Assembly (NCBI RefSeq): GCF_014196965.1
Contig: NZ_JACIEQ010000002.1
Span: 186,001-250,000 of the forward strand
DNA from: Actibacterium naphthalenivorans
GTDB taxonomy: Bacteria > Pseudomonadota > Alphaproteobacteria > Rhodobacterales > Rhodobacteraceae
Length of the DNA: 64,000 nucleotides
Direction: 5' to 3'
Shown here in pieces: positions 27,935 through 36,155 of the stretch (its first letter is position 1; each line of letters opens with the position of its first letter). A program made the position numbers and the translations under genes. The notes beneath the pieces are model-generated. The model was not told the origin of the DNA and did no database searches. It saw only the letters and a program-made list of their open reading frames with translations.

Positions 27935-29200
27935 ATGTCTGAACCCAAATTCCCGAAAACCCTGGCGGGTCCGAGCCGCCGCGCGGTACTGGCAGGAGGG
28001 GCAGCACTGACCGCGTCGCTGTTTGCCCCCAAGCACCTGCGCGCCGCCGATTATCCCACCGCCGAAGTCAACACCACCGGCCTGGCCGTGACCGACGATA
28101 CCGTCACCATCGGCATCCTGCATTCGATCACCGGCACGATGGCCATTTCCGAAACCGGATCGGTTCAGGCCGAAAAGCTCGCGATTGCGCAGATCAACGA
28201 GATGGGCGGCATTCTGGGCCGGAAAATCGAGTTCATTCAGGAAGATGGCGCATCCGATTGGCCGACCTTCGCGGAAAAGGCCAAGAAGCTTCTGGTCAGC
28301 GACAAGGTTGCATCGGTGATGGGCTGCTGGACCTCGGCCAGCCGCAAGGCGGTTCTGCCGGTGTTCGAGCAGTATAACGGCATGCTCTATTACCCGACCT
28401 TCTACGAAGGGCTCGAGCAATCGCCCAACGTGATCTACACCGGGCAAGAAGCCACGCAGCAGATCATCGCCGGCATCGACTGGGTGGCCGAGACGAAGGG
28501 TGCGAAATCCTTCTATCTGCTGGGGTCCGATTACATCTGGCCGCGCACCTCCAACAAGATCGCCCGCAAGCATATCGAAAAGCTTGGCCTGAAGGTGGTG
28601 GGCGAGGACTATTACCCGCTGGGCCACACCCAGTTCAACTCGGTCATCAACAAGATCCGCCTGAAAAAGCCCGATGTGATCTATGCGATCATCGTCGGCG
28701 GCTCGAACGTGGCGTTCTACAAGCAGCTCAAGGCCGCGGGCATCGACATGACCAAGGAAAAGCCGCTGCTGCTGACCATTTCCGTCACCGAAGACGAGAT
28801 CCGCGGCATCGGCGGCGAGAATATCGAAGGCGCCTATGCCTGCATGAAGTATTTCCAGAGCCTGACGAACGAAAACAACATGGAATTCGTCAAGGCGTTC
28901 AAGGAGATGTGGGGCGAAGACATGGTGATCGGCGACGTGACCCAGGCCGCCTACCTGGGCCCGTGGCTGTGGAAAGCCGCTGTCGAGGCGGCCGGCAGCT
29001 TCGATGTGGACAAGGTGCGCGAGGCCTCTCCGGGTATCGAGCTGACGACCGCGCCGGAAGGCTATGTCAAGGTGCACGAAAACCACCACCTGTGGTCGAA
29101 GACCCGGGTCGGCCATGCCAAGGTCGATGGCCAGTACGAAGTGGTCTACGAGACCGCCGATCTGGTCGAGCCCGATCCGTTCCCCGAGGGCTATCAGTAA
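27935..29200 (+). CDS. urtA: Urea/short-chain amide ABC transporter, substrate-binding protein (UrtA/FmdD-like)
   Basis: A 421-residue periplasmic binding protein of the branched-chain amino acid/urea class. The N terminus has a twin-arginine-like signal (SRRAVLAGGAALTASLFAP, mature from about residue 37). The mature part shows VTIGILHSITGTMAISE, GRKIEFIQEDGASDWPTF, SVMGCWTSASRKAVLPVFE, GQEATQQI and GSDYIWPRTSN, typical of UrtA and of the amide-binding FmdD. With UrtB-E it forms a high-affinity importer. The formamidase gene in the same operon points to formamide, other small amides or urea as substrate; no urease lies in the window. A GC-rich hairpin separates it from urtB. Confidence 0.93.
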   Translation: MSEPKFPKTLAGPSRRAVLAGGAALTASLFAPKHLRAADYPTAEVNTTGLAVTDDTVTIGILHSITGTMAISETGSVQAEKLAIAQINEMGGILGRKIEFIQEDGASDWPTFAEKAKKLLVSDKVASVMGCWTSASRKAVLPVFEQYNGMLYYPTFYEGLEQSPNVIYTGQEATQQIIAGIDWVAETKGAKSFYLLGSDYIWPRTSNKIARKHIEKLGLKVVGEDYYPLGHTQFNSVINKIRLKKPDVIYAIIVGGSNVAFYKQLKAAGIDMTKEKPLLLTISVTEDEIRGIGGENIEGAYACMKYFQSLTNENNMEFVKAFKEMWGEDMVIGDVTQAAYLGPWLWKAAVEAAGSFDVDKVREASPGIELTTAPEGYVKVHENHHLWSKTRVGHAKVDGQYEVVYETADLVEPDPFPEGYQ

Positions 29201-29211
29201 GCCCTGCGTCC

Positions 29212-29241
29212 GGCGGCCCGGGCAGGAGCGCCCGGGCCGCC
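29212..29241 (+). terminator. Intercistronic hairpin between urtA and urtB
   Basis: A 12-bp perfect GC stem, GGCGGCCCGGGC (29212-29223) with GCCCGGGCCGCC (29230-29241), has loop AGGAGC and no T tract. Such hairpins after binding-protein genes commonly protect the upstream mRNA and lower expression of the permease genes. Confidence 0.75.
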
Positions 29242-29283
29242 ACCCTTCCATCACTCACACAGCATGAACCCGGGGGTCCGCCG

Positions 29284-30210
29284 ATGTTTTCCGACTATTC
29301 GATGAGCGAGCTTGGCGCGATCTTCGCCATGCAGGGGTTCGCGGGGCTGATCCTGTTTTCGGTCTTCGTGCTGATGGCGCTGGGGCTGGCCATCATCTTC
29401 GGCCAGATGGGCGTGATCAACATGGCCCATGGCGAATTCATGATCCTGGGCGCCTACGTCACCTATATCACCTCCAACGTCTTCTCGGATTACCTTCCCG
29501 CCCTGTTCAGCATCTATTTCTTCGTCGCGATGGTGCTGGCCTTCATCGCTTCGGGCCTGCTGGGCATGGCGGTGGAATGGGCGATGATCCGGCATCTCTA
29601 CAAACGCCCGCTGGATACGCTTCTGGCCACATGGGGGCTGAGCCTGATCCTGCAGCAGGTCTATCGCTCGGTCTTCGGCGCGCGCGAGGTGGGGGTGACG
29701 ATTCCCGACTGGATCATGGGATCGCTGCCGGTGACCGACATGATCGAGGTTCCGATCAACGGCATCTTCGTGATGGTGCTGGCGGTTGGCATTTCGGCCG
29801 CGATCTACATCCTCATGTATCGCTCGAGCTGGGGCAAGCAGGTGCGCGCGATCAACCAGAACAGGGTGATGGCGGGCGCGGTGGGCATCAACACCGAATG
29901 GACAGACAGGCTGACCTTCGGCATCGGCTGCGGCGTGGCGGGCGTGGCCGGCTCTGCCTTCACGATGATCGGTTCCACCGGGCCGACGGCGGGGCAGCTT
30001 TACATCGTCGACACCTTCCTGGTGGTGGTGTTCGGCGGCGCCGGCAGCCTGCTGGGCACCATCGCCAGCGCGTTCTCGATCAGTCAGGCCCAGTCGATCA
30101 TGGAATTCTTCCTGTCCGGCTCCATGGCTAAGGTTCTGACCCTTCTGACGGTCGTCGGCATCCTGATGCTGCGCCCGCAGGGTCTGTTTGCCCTGAAACT
30201 CCGCAAATAA
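29284..30210 (+). CDS. urtB: Urea/amide ABC transporter, permease (UrtB-like)
   Basis: A 308-residue inner-membrane permease of the LivH/UrtB class with about eight helices. Typical segments are GLAIIFGQMGVINMAHGEFMI near residue 40, LLATWGLSLILQQVYRSVFG near 115 and RAINQNRVMAGAVGINTEWTDRL around 190, the loop expected to meet the ATPases. The C terminus is GILMLRPQGLFALKLRK. The start at 29284 follows GGGGGT; reading farther upstream in frame enters urtA and is not used. It pairs with UrtC to form the membrane channel. Confidence 0.93.
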   Translation: MFSDYSMSELGAIFAMQGFAGLILFSVFVLMALGLAIIFGQMGVINMAHGEFMILGAYVTYITSNVFSDYLPALFSIYFFVAMVLAFIASGLLGMAVEWAMIRHLYKRPLDTLLATWGLSLILQQVYRSVFGAREVGVTIPDWIMGSLPVTDMIEVPINGIFVMVLAVGISAAIYILMYRSSWGKQVRAINQNRVMAGAVGINTEWTDRLTFGIGCGVAGVAGSAFTMIGSTGPTAGQLYIVDTFLVVVFGGAGSLLGTIASAFSISQAQSIMEFFLSGSMAKVLTLLTVVGILMLRPQGLFALKLRK

Positions 30211-30222
30211 GAGGCCCCGCAG

Positions 30223-31356
30223 ATGAGCATCGCTTCGCACCGCCTGTTTTCCCGCAATGATCTGATCGGATTTGCCGTTCTGGCCGCGATCATCTTCATC
30301 GTGCTGCCGCTGGCACTGGATACGTTCCGGCTGAACCTCTTCGGCAAGTACCTGACCTATGCGTTCGTGGCGCTGGGGCTGGTGCTGTGCTGGGGCGCGG
30401 GCGGCATTCTGAGCCTGGGGCAGGGGGTGTTCTTTGGCCTGGGCGGCTATTGCATGGCGATGTTCCTGAAGCTGGAGGCGTCGAGCCCCGAGAACACCGC
30501 CATCCAGTCCACCCCCGGCATCCCCGATTTCATGGACTGGAACCAGCTCTCGGCGCTGCCCTGGTGGTGGGAGCCGTTCCACAGCCTGACCTTTTCCATC
30601 GTCGCGGTGGTGGTCGTGCCGGTGTTCTTCGCCTTCATCATCGGGGTCGCCATGTTCCGGCGCCGGGTGGGGGGCGTGTATTTCGCCATCATCACCCAGG
30701 CCATCGCCGCGATCATGACGATCCTGATCATCGGCCAGCAGGGCTATACCGGCGGCGTCAACGGCATCACCGACCTGCGCACGCTCAAGGGCTGGGACAT
30801 CCGCACCGACAGCGCCAAGGAGATCCTGTATTTCGTAAACGGCATCCTGCTGTTCGCCTGCCTGCTGGCGGCGCAATACATCCGCAAATCCAAGCTTGGT
30901 CGCATCCTGATCGCCATGCGCGATCAGGAGGACAGGGTGCGGTTTTCGGGCTATGACGTGGCCGATTTCAAGATCTTCGTCTTTTGCGTCGGCGCCGCCT
31001 TCGCCGCCATCGGTGGGGCGATGTTCACGCTTCAGGTCGGGTTCATGTCGCCCAGCTTCGTCGGCATCGTGCCGTCGATCGAGATGGTGATCTATTGCGC
31101 CGTGGGCGGGCGGCTGTCGATCCTGGGGGCGGTTTATGGCGCGCTTCTGGTCAACTGGGCGAAAACCACCTTTTCCGAAAGCTTTCCGGAATTGTGGCTG
31201 TTCGGCCTGGGCGCGCTGTTCATCGCGGTCGTGATGGCCTTCCCCAACGGTCTGGCCGGTGTCTACGCCGAGCATGTCGCCCCGCGCATCGCCCGCCTGC
31301 TGAGGCGCGGCGGGGTCGATCTGCCCGCCACGCCCGACAAAACCCCCGCCGAGTAG
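30223..31356 (+). CDS. urtC: Urea/amide ABC transporter, permease (UrtC-like)
   Basis: A 377-residue LivM/UrtC-class permease with about ten helices. The family segment LCWGAGGILSLGQGVFFGLG GY-type region lies near residue 60, the MFRRRVGGVYFAIITQA block near 145, TGGVNGITDLRTLKGWDI near 185, and LIAMRDQEDRVRFSGYDVADF, the ATPase-contact loop, near 230. The extra loop at residues about 85-115 (SSPENTAIQSTPGIPDFMDW) is typical of UrtC rather than LivM. It starts 12 bases after urtB. Confidence 0.93.
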   Translation: MSIASHRLFSRNDLIGFAVLAAIIFIVLPLALDTFRLNLFGKYLTYAFVALGLVLCWGAGGILSLGQGVFFGLGGYCMAMFLKLEASSPENTAIQSTPGIPDFMDWNQLSALPWWWEPFHSLTFSIVAVVVVPVFFAFIIGVAMFRRRVGGVYFAIITQAIAAIMTILIIGQQGYTGGVNGITDLRTLKGWDIRTDSAKEILYFVNGILLFACLLAAQYIRKSKLGRILIAMRDQEDRVRFSGYDVADFKIFVFCVGAAFAAIGGAMFTLQVGFMSPSFVGIVPSIEMVIYCAVGGRLSILGAVYGALLVNWAKTTFSESFPELWLFGLGALFIAVVMAFPNGLAGVYAEHVAPRIARLLRRGGVDLPATPDKTPAE

Positions 31357-31365
31357 GAGCGTGCC

Positions 31366-32115
31366 ATGACGATCAACAATCCGAATTTCGTGCTGATGGT
31401 CGAGGGGCTGACCGTGTCTTTCGACGGGTTCAAGGCGGTCAACGACCTGAGCTTCTATGTCGAGCCCAACGAATGCCGCGTGATCATCGGCCCCAACGGG
31501 GCAGGCAAGACCACCGTGCTCGATCTGATCTGCGGGCGCACCAAGGCGACGGCGGGTTCGGTGAACTTCAAGGGCCAGGAGCTTTTGAAGATGCGCGAGG
31601 ACCAGATCGTGCATGCCGGGGTGGGCCGCAAGTTCCAGACCCCGTCGGTGTATGAGGATCTGAGCGTCTTCGAGAACCTCGAGATTTCCTATCCCAAGGG
31701 GCACAACGTGTTCGGCGCGCTGACCTTCCGCCGCGACCAGCAGGTGAAGGACCGGATCGCGGAAATCGCCGAAACGATCTTTCTGCAAGATCTGCTGGAG
31801 GAAAAGGCCGCCTATCTGAGCCATGGCCAGAAGCAATGGCTCGAGATCGGCATGCTGCTGATCCAGGACCCCGAGCTTTTGATGCTGGACGAGCCGGTGG
31901 CCGGCATGTCGGTGGCCGAGCGCAAGAAGACCGCGGCGCTGCTGAACCGGATCATCGCCGACCGTTCGGTGATCGTGATCGAGCATGACATGGGCTTTGT
32001 CGCCGATATCGCCACCCGCGTCACGGTTCTGCATCAGGGCAAGACCCTCTCCGAAGGCTCGATGGAGCGGGTGCAGAACGATCCCAAGGTCATCGAAGTT
32101 TATCTGGGCCACTGA
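31366..32115 (+). CDS. urtD: Urea/amide ABC transporter, ATPase (UrtD-like)
   Basis: A 249-residue LivG-class ATPase that drives import from the cytoplasmic side. Walker A is GPNGAGKTT (around residue 45), the signature is LSHGQKQWLEIGMLL (the LSHGQ form typical of UrtD), Walker B is LLMLDEPVAGMS, and the switch histidine is in VIVIEHDMGF. It lies 9 bases after urtC in the transporter operon. Confidence 0.94.
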   Translation: MTINNPNFVLMVEGLTVSFDGFKAVNDLSFYVEPNECRVIIGPNGAGKTTVLDLICGRTKATAGSVNFKGQELLKMREDQIVHAGVGRKFQTPSVYEDLSVFENLEISYPKGHNVFGALTFRRDQQVKDRIAEIAETIFLQDLLEEKAAYLSHGQKQWLEIGMLLIQDPELLMLDEPVAGMSVAERKKTAALLNRIIADRSVIVIEHDMGFVADIATRVTVLHQGKTLSEGSMERVQNDPKVIEVYLGH

Positions 32116-32125
32116 GGAGGCGAAT

Positions 32126-32815
32126 ATGCTGAACGTACAGGAACTCCGCGCGGCCTACGGCGAATCCGAGGTGTTGCACGGGCTGGATTTCACCGTGGCC
32201 CCCGGAGAGATCGTGGCGATCATGGGCCGCAACGGCATGGGCAAGACGACGCTGATGAAAACCCTGATGGGCATCGTGCCCGCCAGATCCGGTGTCGTCA
32301 GCGTGGATGGCACGGAGATCACCGGCCTGAAATCGCATCAGCGGGTGGCCAGCGGCGTGGCCTATGTGCCGCAGGGGCGGATGATCTTTTCTGCCATGAC
32401 CGTGCAGGAGAATGTCGAGACCGGGCTGACCGTCACCGGCAAGAAGAAAGTCCCCGAAAACATCTATGAGCTGTTCCCGGTGCTGCTGGAAATGAAGGGC
32501 CGGCGCGGCGGCAACCTTTCGGGCGGCCAGCAGCAGCAGCTTGCCATCGCCCGCGCGCTGGCCTCCGACCCCAAGATCCTGCTGCTGGACGAACCGACCG
32601 AAGGCATCCAGCCCAGCATCATCCGTGACATGGCCCGCACCCTGCGCCGCATCCGCGATGAGCGGGGCCTGTCGATCGTCGTTTCCGAACAGGTGCTGAG
32701 CTTCGCGCTGGACGTGGCCGACCGGGTGATGGTGATCGAAAACGGCAATTTCGTTCATGACAGCCCGCGCGCCGGCATCGACGAGGCGCGCGTTTCCAAA
32801 TTCCTCTCCGTCTGA
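32126..32815 (+). CDS. urtE: Urea/amide ABC transporter, ATPase (UrtE-like)
   Basis: A 229-residue LivF-class ATPase, the second nucleotide-binding subunit. Walker A is GRNGMGKTT (around residue 38), the Q-loop/regulatory segment VAYVPQGRMIFSAMTVQENV, signature LSGGQQQQLAIARAL, Walker B ILLLDEPTEGIQPS, and H-loop position VSEQVLSF, where glutamine follows glutamate, as in other LivF proteins. The ATG at 32126 sits behind GAGGAGG; the frame opening at 31985 lies within urtD and is discarded. The gene begins 10 bases after urtD. Confidence 0.94.
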   Translation: MLNVQELRAAYGESEVLHGLDFTVAPGEIVAIMGRNGMGKTTLMKTLMGIVPARSGVVSVDGTEITGLKSHQRVASGVAYVPQGRMIFSAMTVQENVETGLTVTGKKKVPENIYELFPVLLEMKGRRGGNLSGGQQQQLAIARALASDPKILLLDEPTEGIQPSIIRDMARTLRRIRDERGLSIVVSEQVLSFALDVADRVMVIENGNFVHDSPRAGIDEARVSKFLSV

Positions 32816-32847
32816 CCGCCCTGAATACCCAACGAAAGGACAGAACC

Positions 32848-34080
32848 ATGGCCGATACACTGATCTCGGTGGACCTCAGCGAAAGCCCCCTGACCAACGA
32901 GAATATCCACAACCGCTGGCATCCCGATATCCCGATTGGCGTCTGGGTCGATCCCGGCGACGAGTTCAAGATCGAAACCTATGACTGGACCGGCGGCCAG
33001 ATCGCCGACAATGACGATGCGGCCGATGTGCGCGACGTGGAGCTGGAGCAGGTGCATTACCTGTCGGGGCCGATCGGTGTGACAGGGGCCGAGCCGGGCG
33101 ATCTTCTGGTGGTCGAGATCCTGGACATCGGCGCGAAAGAGGAAAGCCAGTGGGGCTTCAACGGTTTCTTTTCCAAGCAGAACGGCGGCGGCTTTCTGAC
33201 CGAGCATTTCCCGCAGGCGCAGAAATCCATCTGGGATTTCCACGGCATGTTCACCACATCGCGCCATGTGCCGGGGGTGAAATACGCGGGCCTTATCCAC
33301 CCCGGCCTGATCGGCTGTCTGCCGGACCAGAAAATGCTGGATATGTGGAACACCCGGGAAAAGGCGCTGTTCGACACCGACCCGGACCGTATCCCCGCGC
33401 TGGCGACACTGCCCGATGGCGGCCCGACGGCGCATATGGGCCGGCTGAAGGGCGAGGCGCGCGACAAGGCCGCCGCCGAGGGCGCCCGCACCGTGCCGCC
33501 GCGCGAACATGGCGGCAACTGCGACATCAAGGATCTGTCGCGCGGGTCCAAGGTCTATTTCCCGGTCTATGTCGAGGGCGCGGGGCTGTCGATGGGCGAT
33601 CTGCACTTCAGCCAGGGCGATGGCGAGATCACCTTCTGCGGCGCGATCGAAATGGCCGGATGGCTGCATCTGAAGGTCGAGCTGATCAAGGATGGCATGG
33701 CGAAATACGGGGTGAAGAACCCGATCTTCAAACCCTCGCCGATCACGCCGAAATACGATGATTTCCTGATCTTCGAGGGGATCAGCGTCGATGAGGCCGG
33801 CACCCAGCACTATCTGGACGTACATATCGCCTATCGCCAGGCCTGCCTGAACGCGATCGAGTATCTCAAGAAATTCGGCTATTCCGGCGCGCAGGCCTAT
33901 GCCATCCTCGGCACCGCGCCGGTGCAGGGGCATATCTCGGGCGTGGTCGATATTCCCAATGCCTGCGCCACGCTGTGGCTGCCCACCGACATTTTCGAAT
34001 GGGACATGATGCCGAACGCCGACGGGCCGGTGAAATTCCTCGACGGGTCGATCGACGTGCCGCTGGCGCCCGATCTGTGA
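32848..34080 (+). CDS. fmdA: Formamidase (FmdA/AmdA family)
   Basis: A 410-residue cytoplasmic amidohydrolase of the FmdA/AmdA family, which splits formamide to formate and ammonia, or acetamide in related members. Recognisable parts are NRWHPDIPIGVWVDPGDEF at residues 16-34, the GPIGVTGAEPGDLLVVEILD strand, TTSRHVPGVKYAGLIHPGLI, PPREHGGNCDIKDLSRGSKV (residues about 210-229) and LHFSQGDGEITFCGAIEM. The length fits formamidases. It is 32 bases after urtE, so amide import and hydrolysis are in one operon. Formamide is the likeliest substrate; acetamide or propionamide remain possible. Confidence 0.93.
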   Translation: MADTLISVDLSESPLTNENIHNRWHPDIPIGVWVDPGDEFKIETYDWTGGQIADNDDAADVRDVELEQVHYLSGPIGVTGAEPGDLLVVEILDIGAKEESQWGFNGFFSKQNGGGFLTEHFPQAQKSIWDFHGMFTTSRHVPGVKYAGLIHPGLIGCLPDQKMLDMWNTREKALFDTDPDRIPALATLPDGGPTAHMGRLKGEARDKAAAEGARTVPPREHGGNCDIKDLSRGSKVYFPVYVEGAGLSMGDLHFSQGDGEITFCGAIEMAGWLHLKVELIKDGMAKYGVKNPIFKPSPITPKYDDFLIFEGISVDEAGTQHYLDVHIAYRQACLNAIEYLKKFGYSGAQAYAILGTAPVQGHISGVVDIPNACATLWLPTDIFEWDMMPNADGPVKFLDGSIDVPLAPDL

Positions 34081-34088
34081 TCCGGCTT

Positions 34089-34108
34089 GCGGCCCCGCAG
34101 GGGGCCGC
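34089..34108 (+). terminator. Short hairpin between fmdA and fmdB
   Basis: GCGGCCCC (34089-34096) pairs with GGGGCCGC (34101-34108) around a 4-base loop, without a T tract. It probably affects the relative expression or stability of fmdA and fmdB mRNA rather than ending all transcription. Confidence 0.5.
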
Positions 34109-34138
34109 GCTTGCCCCCCTTGCCCGAAAGGAAACCCG

Positions 34139-34474
34139 ATGCCGATCTATGAATACTGGTGCGACGATTGCGGCCCGTTCACCGCCATGGCCCCGCTGGC
34201 GCGCTATGCCGAGCCCTGCGATTGCCCGGCCTGCGCCGCCCCGGCGCCGCGGGTGCTGATGACCGCGCCGAAGCTCTCGGCGGTCAGCAGTGCCACCCGA
34301 AAGGCCCATGAAACCAATGAGCGCAGCGCCGACAGCCCGAAGAAATCGGCCCATGGGCCGGGGTGTTCATGCTGCAGCGGCGGCGCGGGGGCGAAGATCA
34401 ATCCCGGCACGCTCTATCGCCCGGACGGGTCGAAAAGCTTTCCGAAGAAACGGCCCTGGATGATCTCGCACTAA
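34139..34474 (+). CDS. fmdB: FmdB-family zinc-ribbon protein
   Basis: A 111-residue protein. The N terminus (MPIYEYWCDDCGPFTAMAPL) has the FmdB-type CxxC pair and a second CxxC at CPAC (residues about 32-35), forming a zinc ribbon. A further cysteine cluster, GCSCCSGG, lies near residue 78. FmdB was named as a putative regulator in the Methylophilus formamidase cluster, but its action is not established. It ends the urt-fmd operon. Its TAA (34472-34474) overlaps the stop of the convergent sqdC gene. Confidence 0.88.
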   Translation: MPIYEYWCDDCGPFTAMAPLARYAEPCDCPACAAPAPRVLMTAPKLSAVSSATRKAHETNERSADSPKKSAHGPGCSCCSGGAGAKINPGTLYRPDGSKSFPKKRPWMISH

Positions 34475-35325
34475 AGCAACGCGGGCAGCGTCGCGCGCAG
34501 CTTGTCCATGCCGCCGGGGCGCCAGCCCAGGGCGCGGATGCGGTCGGTCTGCATCTGGCTGACCGGCGCGTCGGCGCGCGGCGGCGGGGGCGTGGTGATG
34601 CCGGTATGGGCGGCGACCAGCGCCAGCAGATCGTGCCGGTCCAGCAGGATGTCCGACAGGTTGTAGGTGCCCGGCGCGGCGCTCAGGAGGATCCGCACGG
34701 CGGCGGCCAGATCCTCGCCATGCACTTCTGTTCCGGCGCGGGGCGCGATCGGGCGGCCGGCGGCGAAATCGGCGAAAAGATTGGCCCATTTATGCGGCTG
34801 CCCCGGCCCTGCGGGGCCGTAGACCCCCGTGGCGCGCAGCACGGTCGGCGCGAAATCCGGCCCGGCCAGCCCGGCCAGCGCCTGTTCGGCCAGCCATTTC
34901 ACCTCGCCGTAGAGGGTCAGGGGCCTGGGCGCCATATCCTCGGTCAGCACCGTGCCGTCAGGGTAGGAGCCATAGACCGCACGGGTGGACAGGAACAGCA
35001 GCCGTGGCACGCCGGAGGCTTTGGCGGCTTCGAACAGCGCGATCGAGCCATCCAGATTGGCGCGGGTGAACCCGTCGGGATCATCGCCTTCGCCGCCTCG
35101 GTAACGGCCGGGGATATGGGAAAAGGCACAGTGGATCACGACATCGACGCCCGACAGATCGGGCCGGTCGCCAAGGGCGAAGGGGCGATGTGTAACCGGG
35201 GCCGGGAAAAAGCCGGGGGCAGGGGCGAGACGGCTGAGAAGGATCACATCGTCCCCTGCCGCCAGCGCCTCTTCCATCAGGAACCGGCCGACGAGCCCGG
35301 CGCCGCCGGTTATGGCCAGCTTCAT
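34471..35325 (-). CDS. sqdC: Sulfolipid biosynthesis NAD(P)-dependent epimerase/reductase (SqdC-like)
   Basis: A 284-residue extended short-chain dehydrogenase with the nucleotide-binding GGAGLVGRFLMEE at the N terminus and the YGSYPDG and YGEVKWLAEQAL segments holding candidate active-site tyrosine and lysine. By itself the family is broad. The assignment comes from position: it overlaps sqdD by ATGA and completes the sqdB-sqdD-sqdC order known from Rhodobacter sphaeroides. The exact step of SqdC is not firmly established. Its TAG is shared in part with the convergent fmdB stop. Confidence 0.8.
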   Translation of the reverse strand: MKLAITGGAGLVGRFLMEEALAAGDDVILLSRLAPAPGFFPAPVTHRPFALGDRPDLSGVDVVIHCAFSHIPGRYRGGEGDDPDGFTRANLDGSIALFEAAKASGVPRLLFLSTRAVYGSYPDGTVLTEDMAPRPLTLYGEVKWLAEQALAGLAGPDFAPTVLRATGVYGPAGPGQPHKWANLFADFAAGRPIAPRAGTEVHGEDLAAAVRILLSAAPGTYNLSDILLDRHDLLALVAAHTGITTPPPPRADAPVSQMQTDRIRALGWRPGGMDKLRATLPALL

Positions 35326-36155
35326 CGCGCGGGCTCCGGCAGATCATCCAGCGCCGGCACCGGGCCATCGCCGGCATAGGCGCGCCACAGGTCGATCAGC
35401 GGGCGCAGTTTTTCCGCCTTTTCATGATCTTGCCAGGGCTTTTCATATTGGAAATGCAGGATGCGGATGTCGGGCCAGCTCCATAAATCGGGCATGGCGA
35501 ACCAGACATATTGCAGCATGTTGCAGAACACCGGCAGCCCGTGCCAATCAGGGAAATAGGCCTGAAGGAAGGTCTGATCGGTGCGCCGCCAGAAGGCGCC
35601 GGGCGCATCGAGCCGCGCCAGCATCGCGTCGAACGTGGCCTGCGACGGGCGCGCGGTGAAGACGCCGGAATTCATCCGGTGAAAATCGGCAAGGCTTTCA
35701 TAGACATTGGGCGCGGCGCAGAATTCGGGATAGCTGAACAGCTTGTCGACATTCCGCAGCACCAGCGTATCGGCATCCAGAAACACCACCCGCGCGTAAT
35801 CGAGCTGCCACAGCCGCAGCTTGGCGAAATTGTCCAGCGGAGTGTGAAAGCCCGGTTTGGTGCCCTTGGTGAAAGGCGCGGCGGCGTGCAGCTTTGCCTT
35901 GGCGTGGGCCTCGTTGAAGGCATCCGAGGTGGGCAGCAGATCGGTGCGCACCAGCCGCGCGCCAAGCGCCGAAAGGGGGGCGAGATCTTCGGCCGCCACC
36001 CCGCCGGTGTGCAGCACCACCAGATCGGCCGTCGTGCCGCTGAGCACCAGAGAGCGCAGCAACGCCTTTGCCCCCAACGCGAAATCCGCGTTGGTCACAA
36101 GGGTGGCATAGGCGCAATCGCCGCGCGCCGGGCCGTCCGGGTGGAGACCCGTCAT
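35322..36155 (-). CDS. sqdD: Glycosyltransferase family 8-like protein of sulfolipid synthesis (SqdD-like)
   Basis: A 277-residue glycogenin-like (GT8) glycosyltransferase. It shows the N-terminal YATLVTNADFALGAKALLRS, the metal/nucleotide DxD motif as VVFLDADTLVL (around residue 127), FNSGVF-like RMNSGVF, and the acceptor-side HFQYEKPW near residue 237. In the sqd operon it is expected to move sulfoquinovose from UDP to diacylglycerol at the membrane face. It has no membrane helix. It overlaps sqdB and sqdC by 4 bases each. Confidence 0.87.
   Translation of the reverse strand: MTGLHPDGPARGDCAYATLVTNADFALGAKALLRSLVLSGTTADLVVLHTGGVAAEDLAPLSALGARLVRTDLLPTSDAFNEAHAKAKLHAAAPFTKGTKPGFHTPLDNFAKLRLWQLDYARVVFLDADTLVLRNVDKLFSYPEFCAAPNVYESLADFHRMNSGVFTARPSQATFDAMLARLDAPGAFWRRTDQTFLQAYFPDWHGLPVFCNMLQYVWFAMPDLWSWPDIRILHFQYEKPWQDHEKAEKLRPLIDLWRAYAGDGPVPALDDLPEPAR

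Noticed and set aside
29251-32112. Minus-strand open frame of over 950 codons
   Set aside because: It is antisense to urtB, urtC and urtD. The His/Asp/Gln-rich translation has no recognisable domain.
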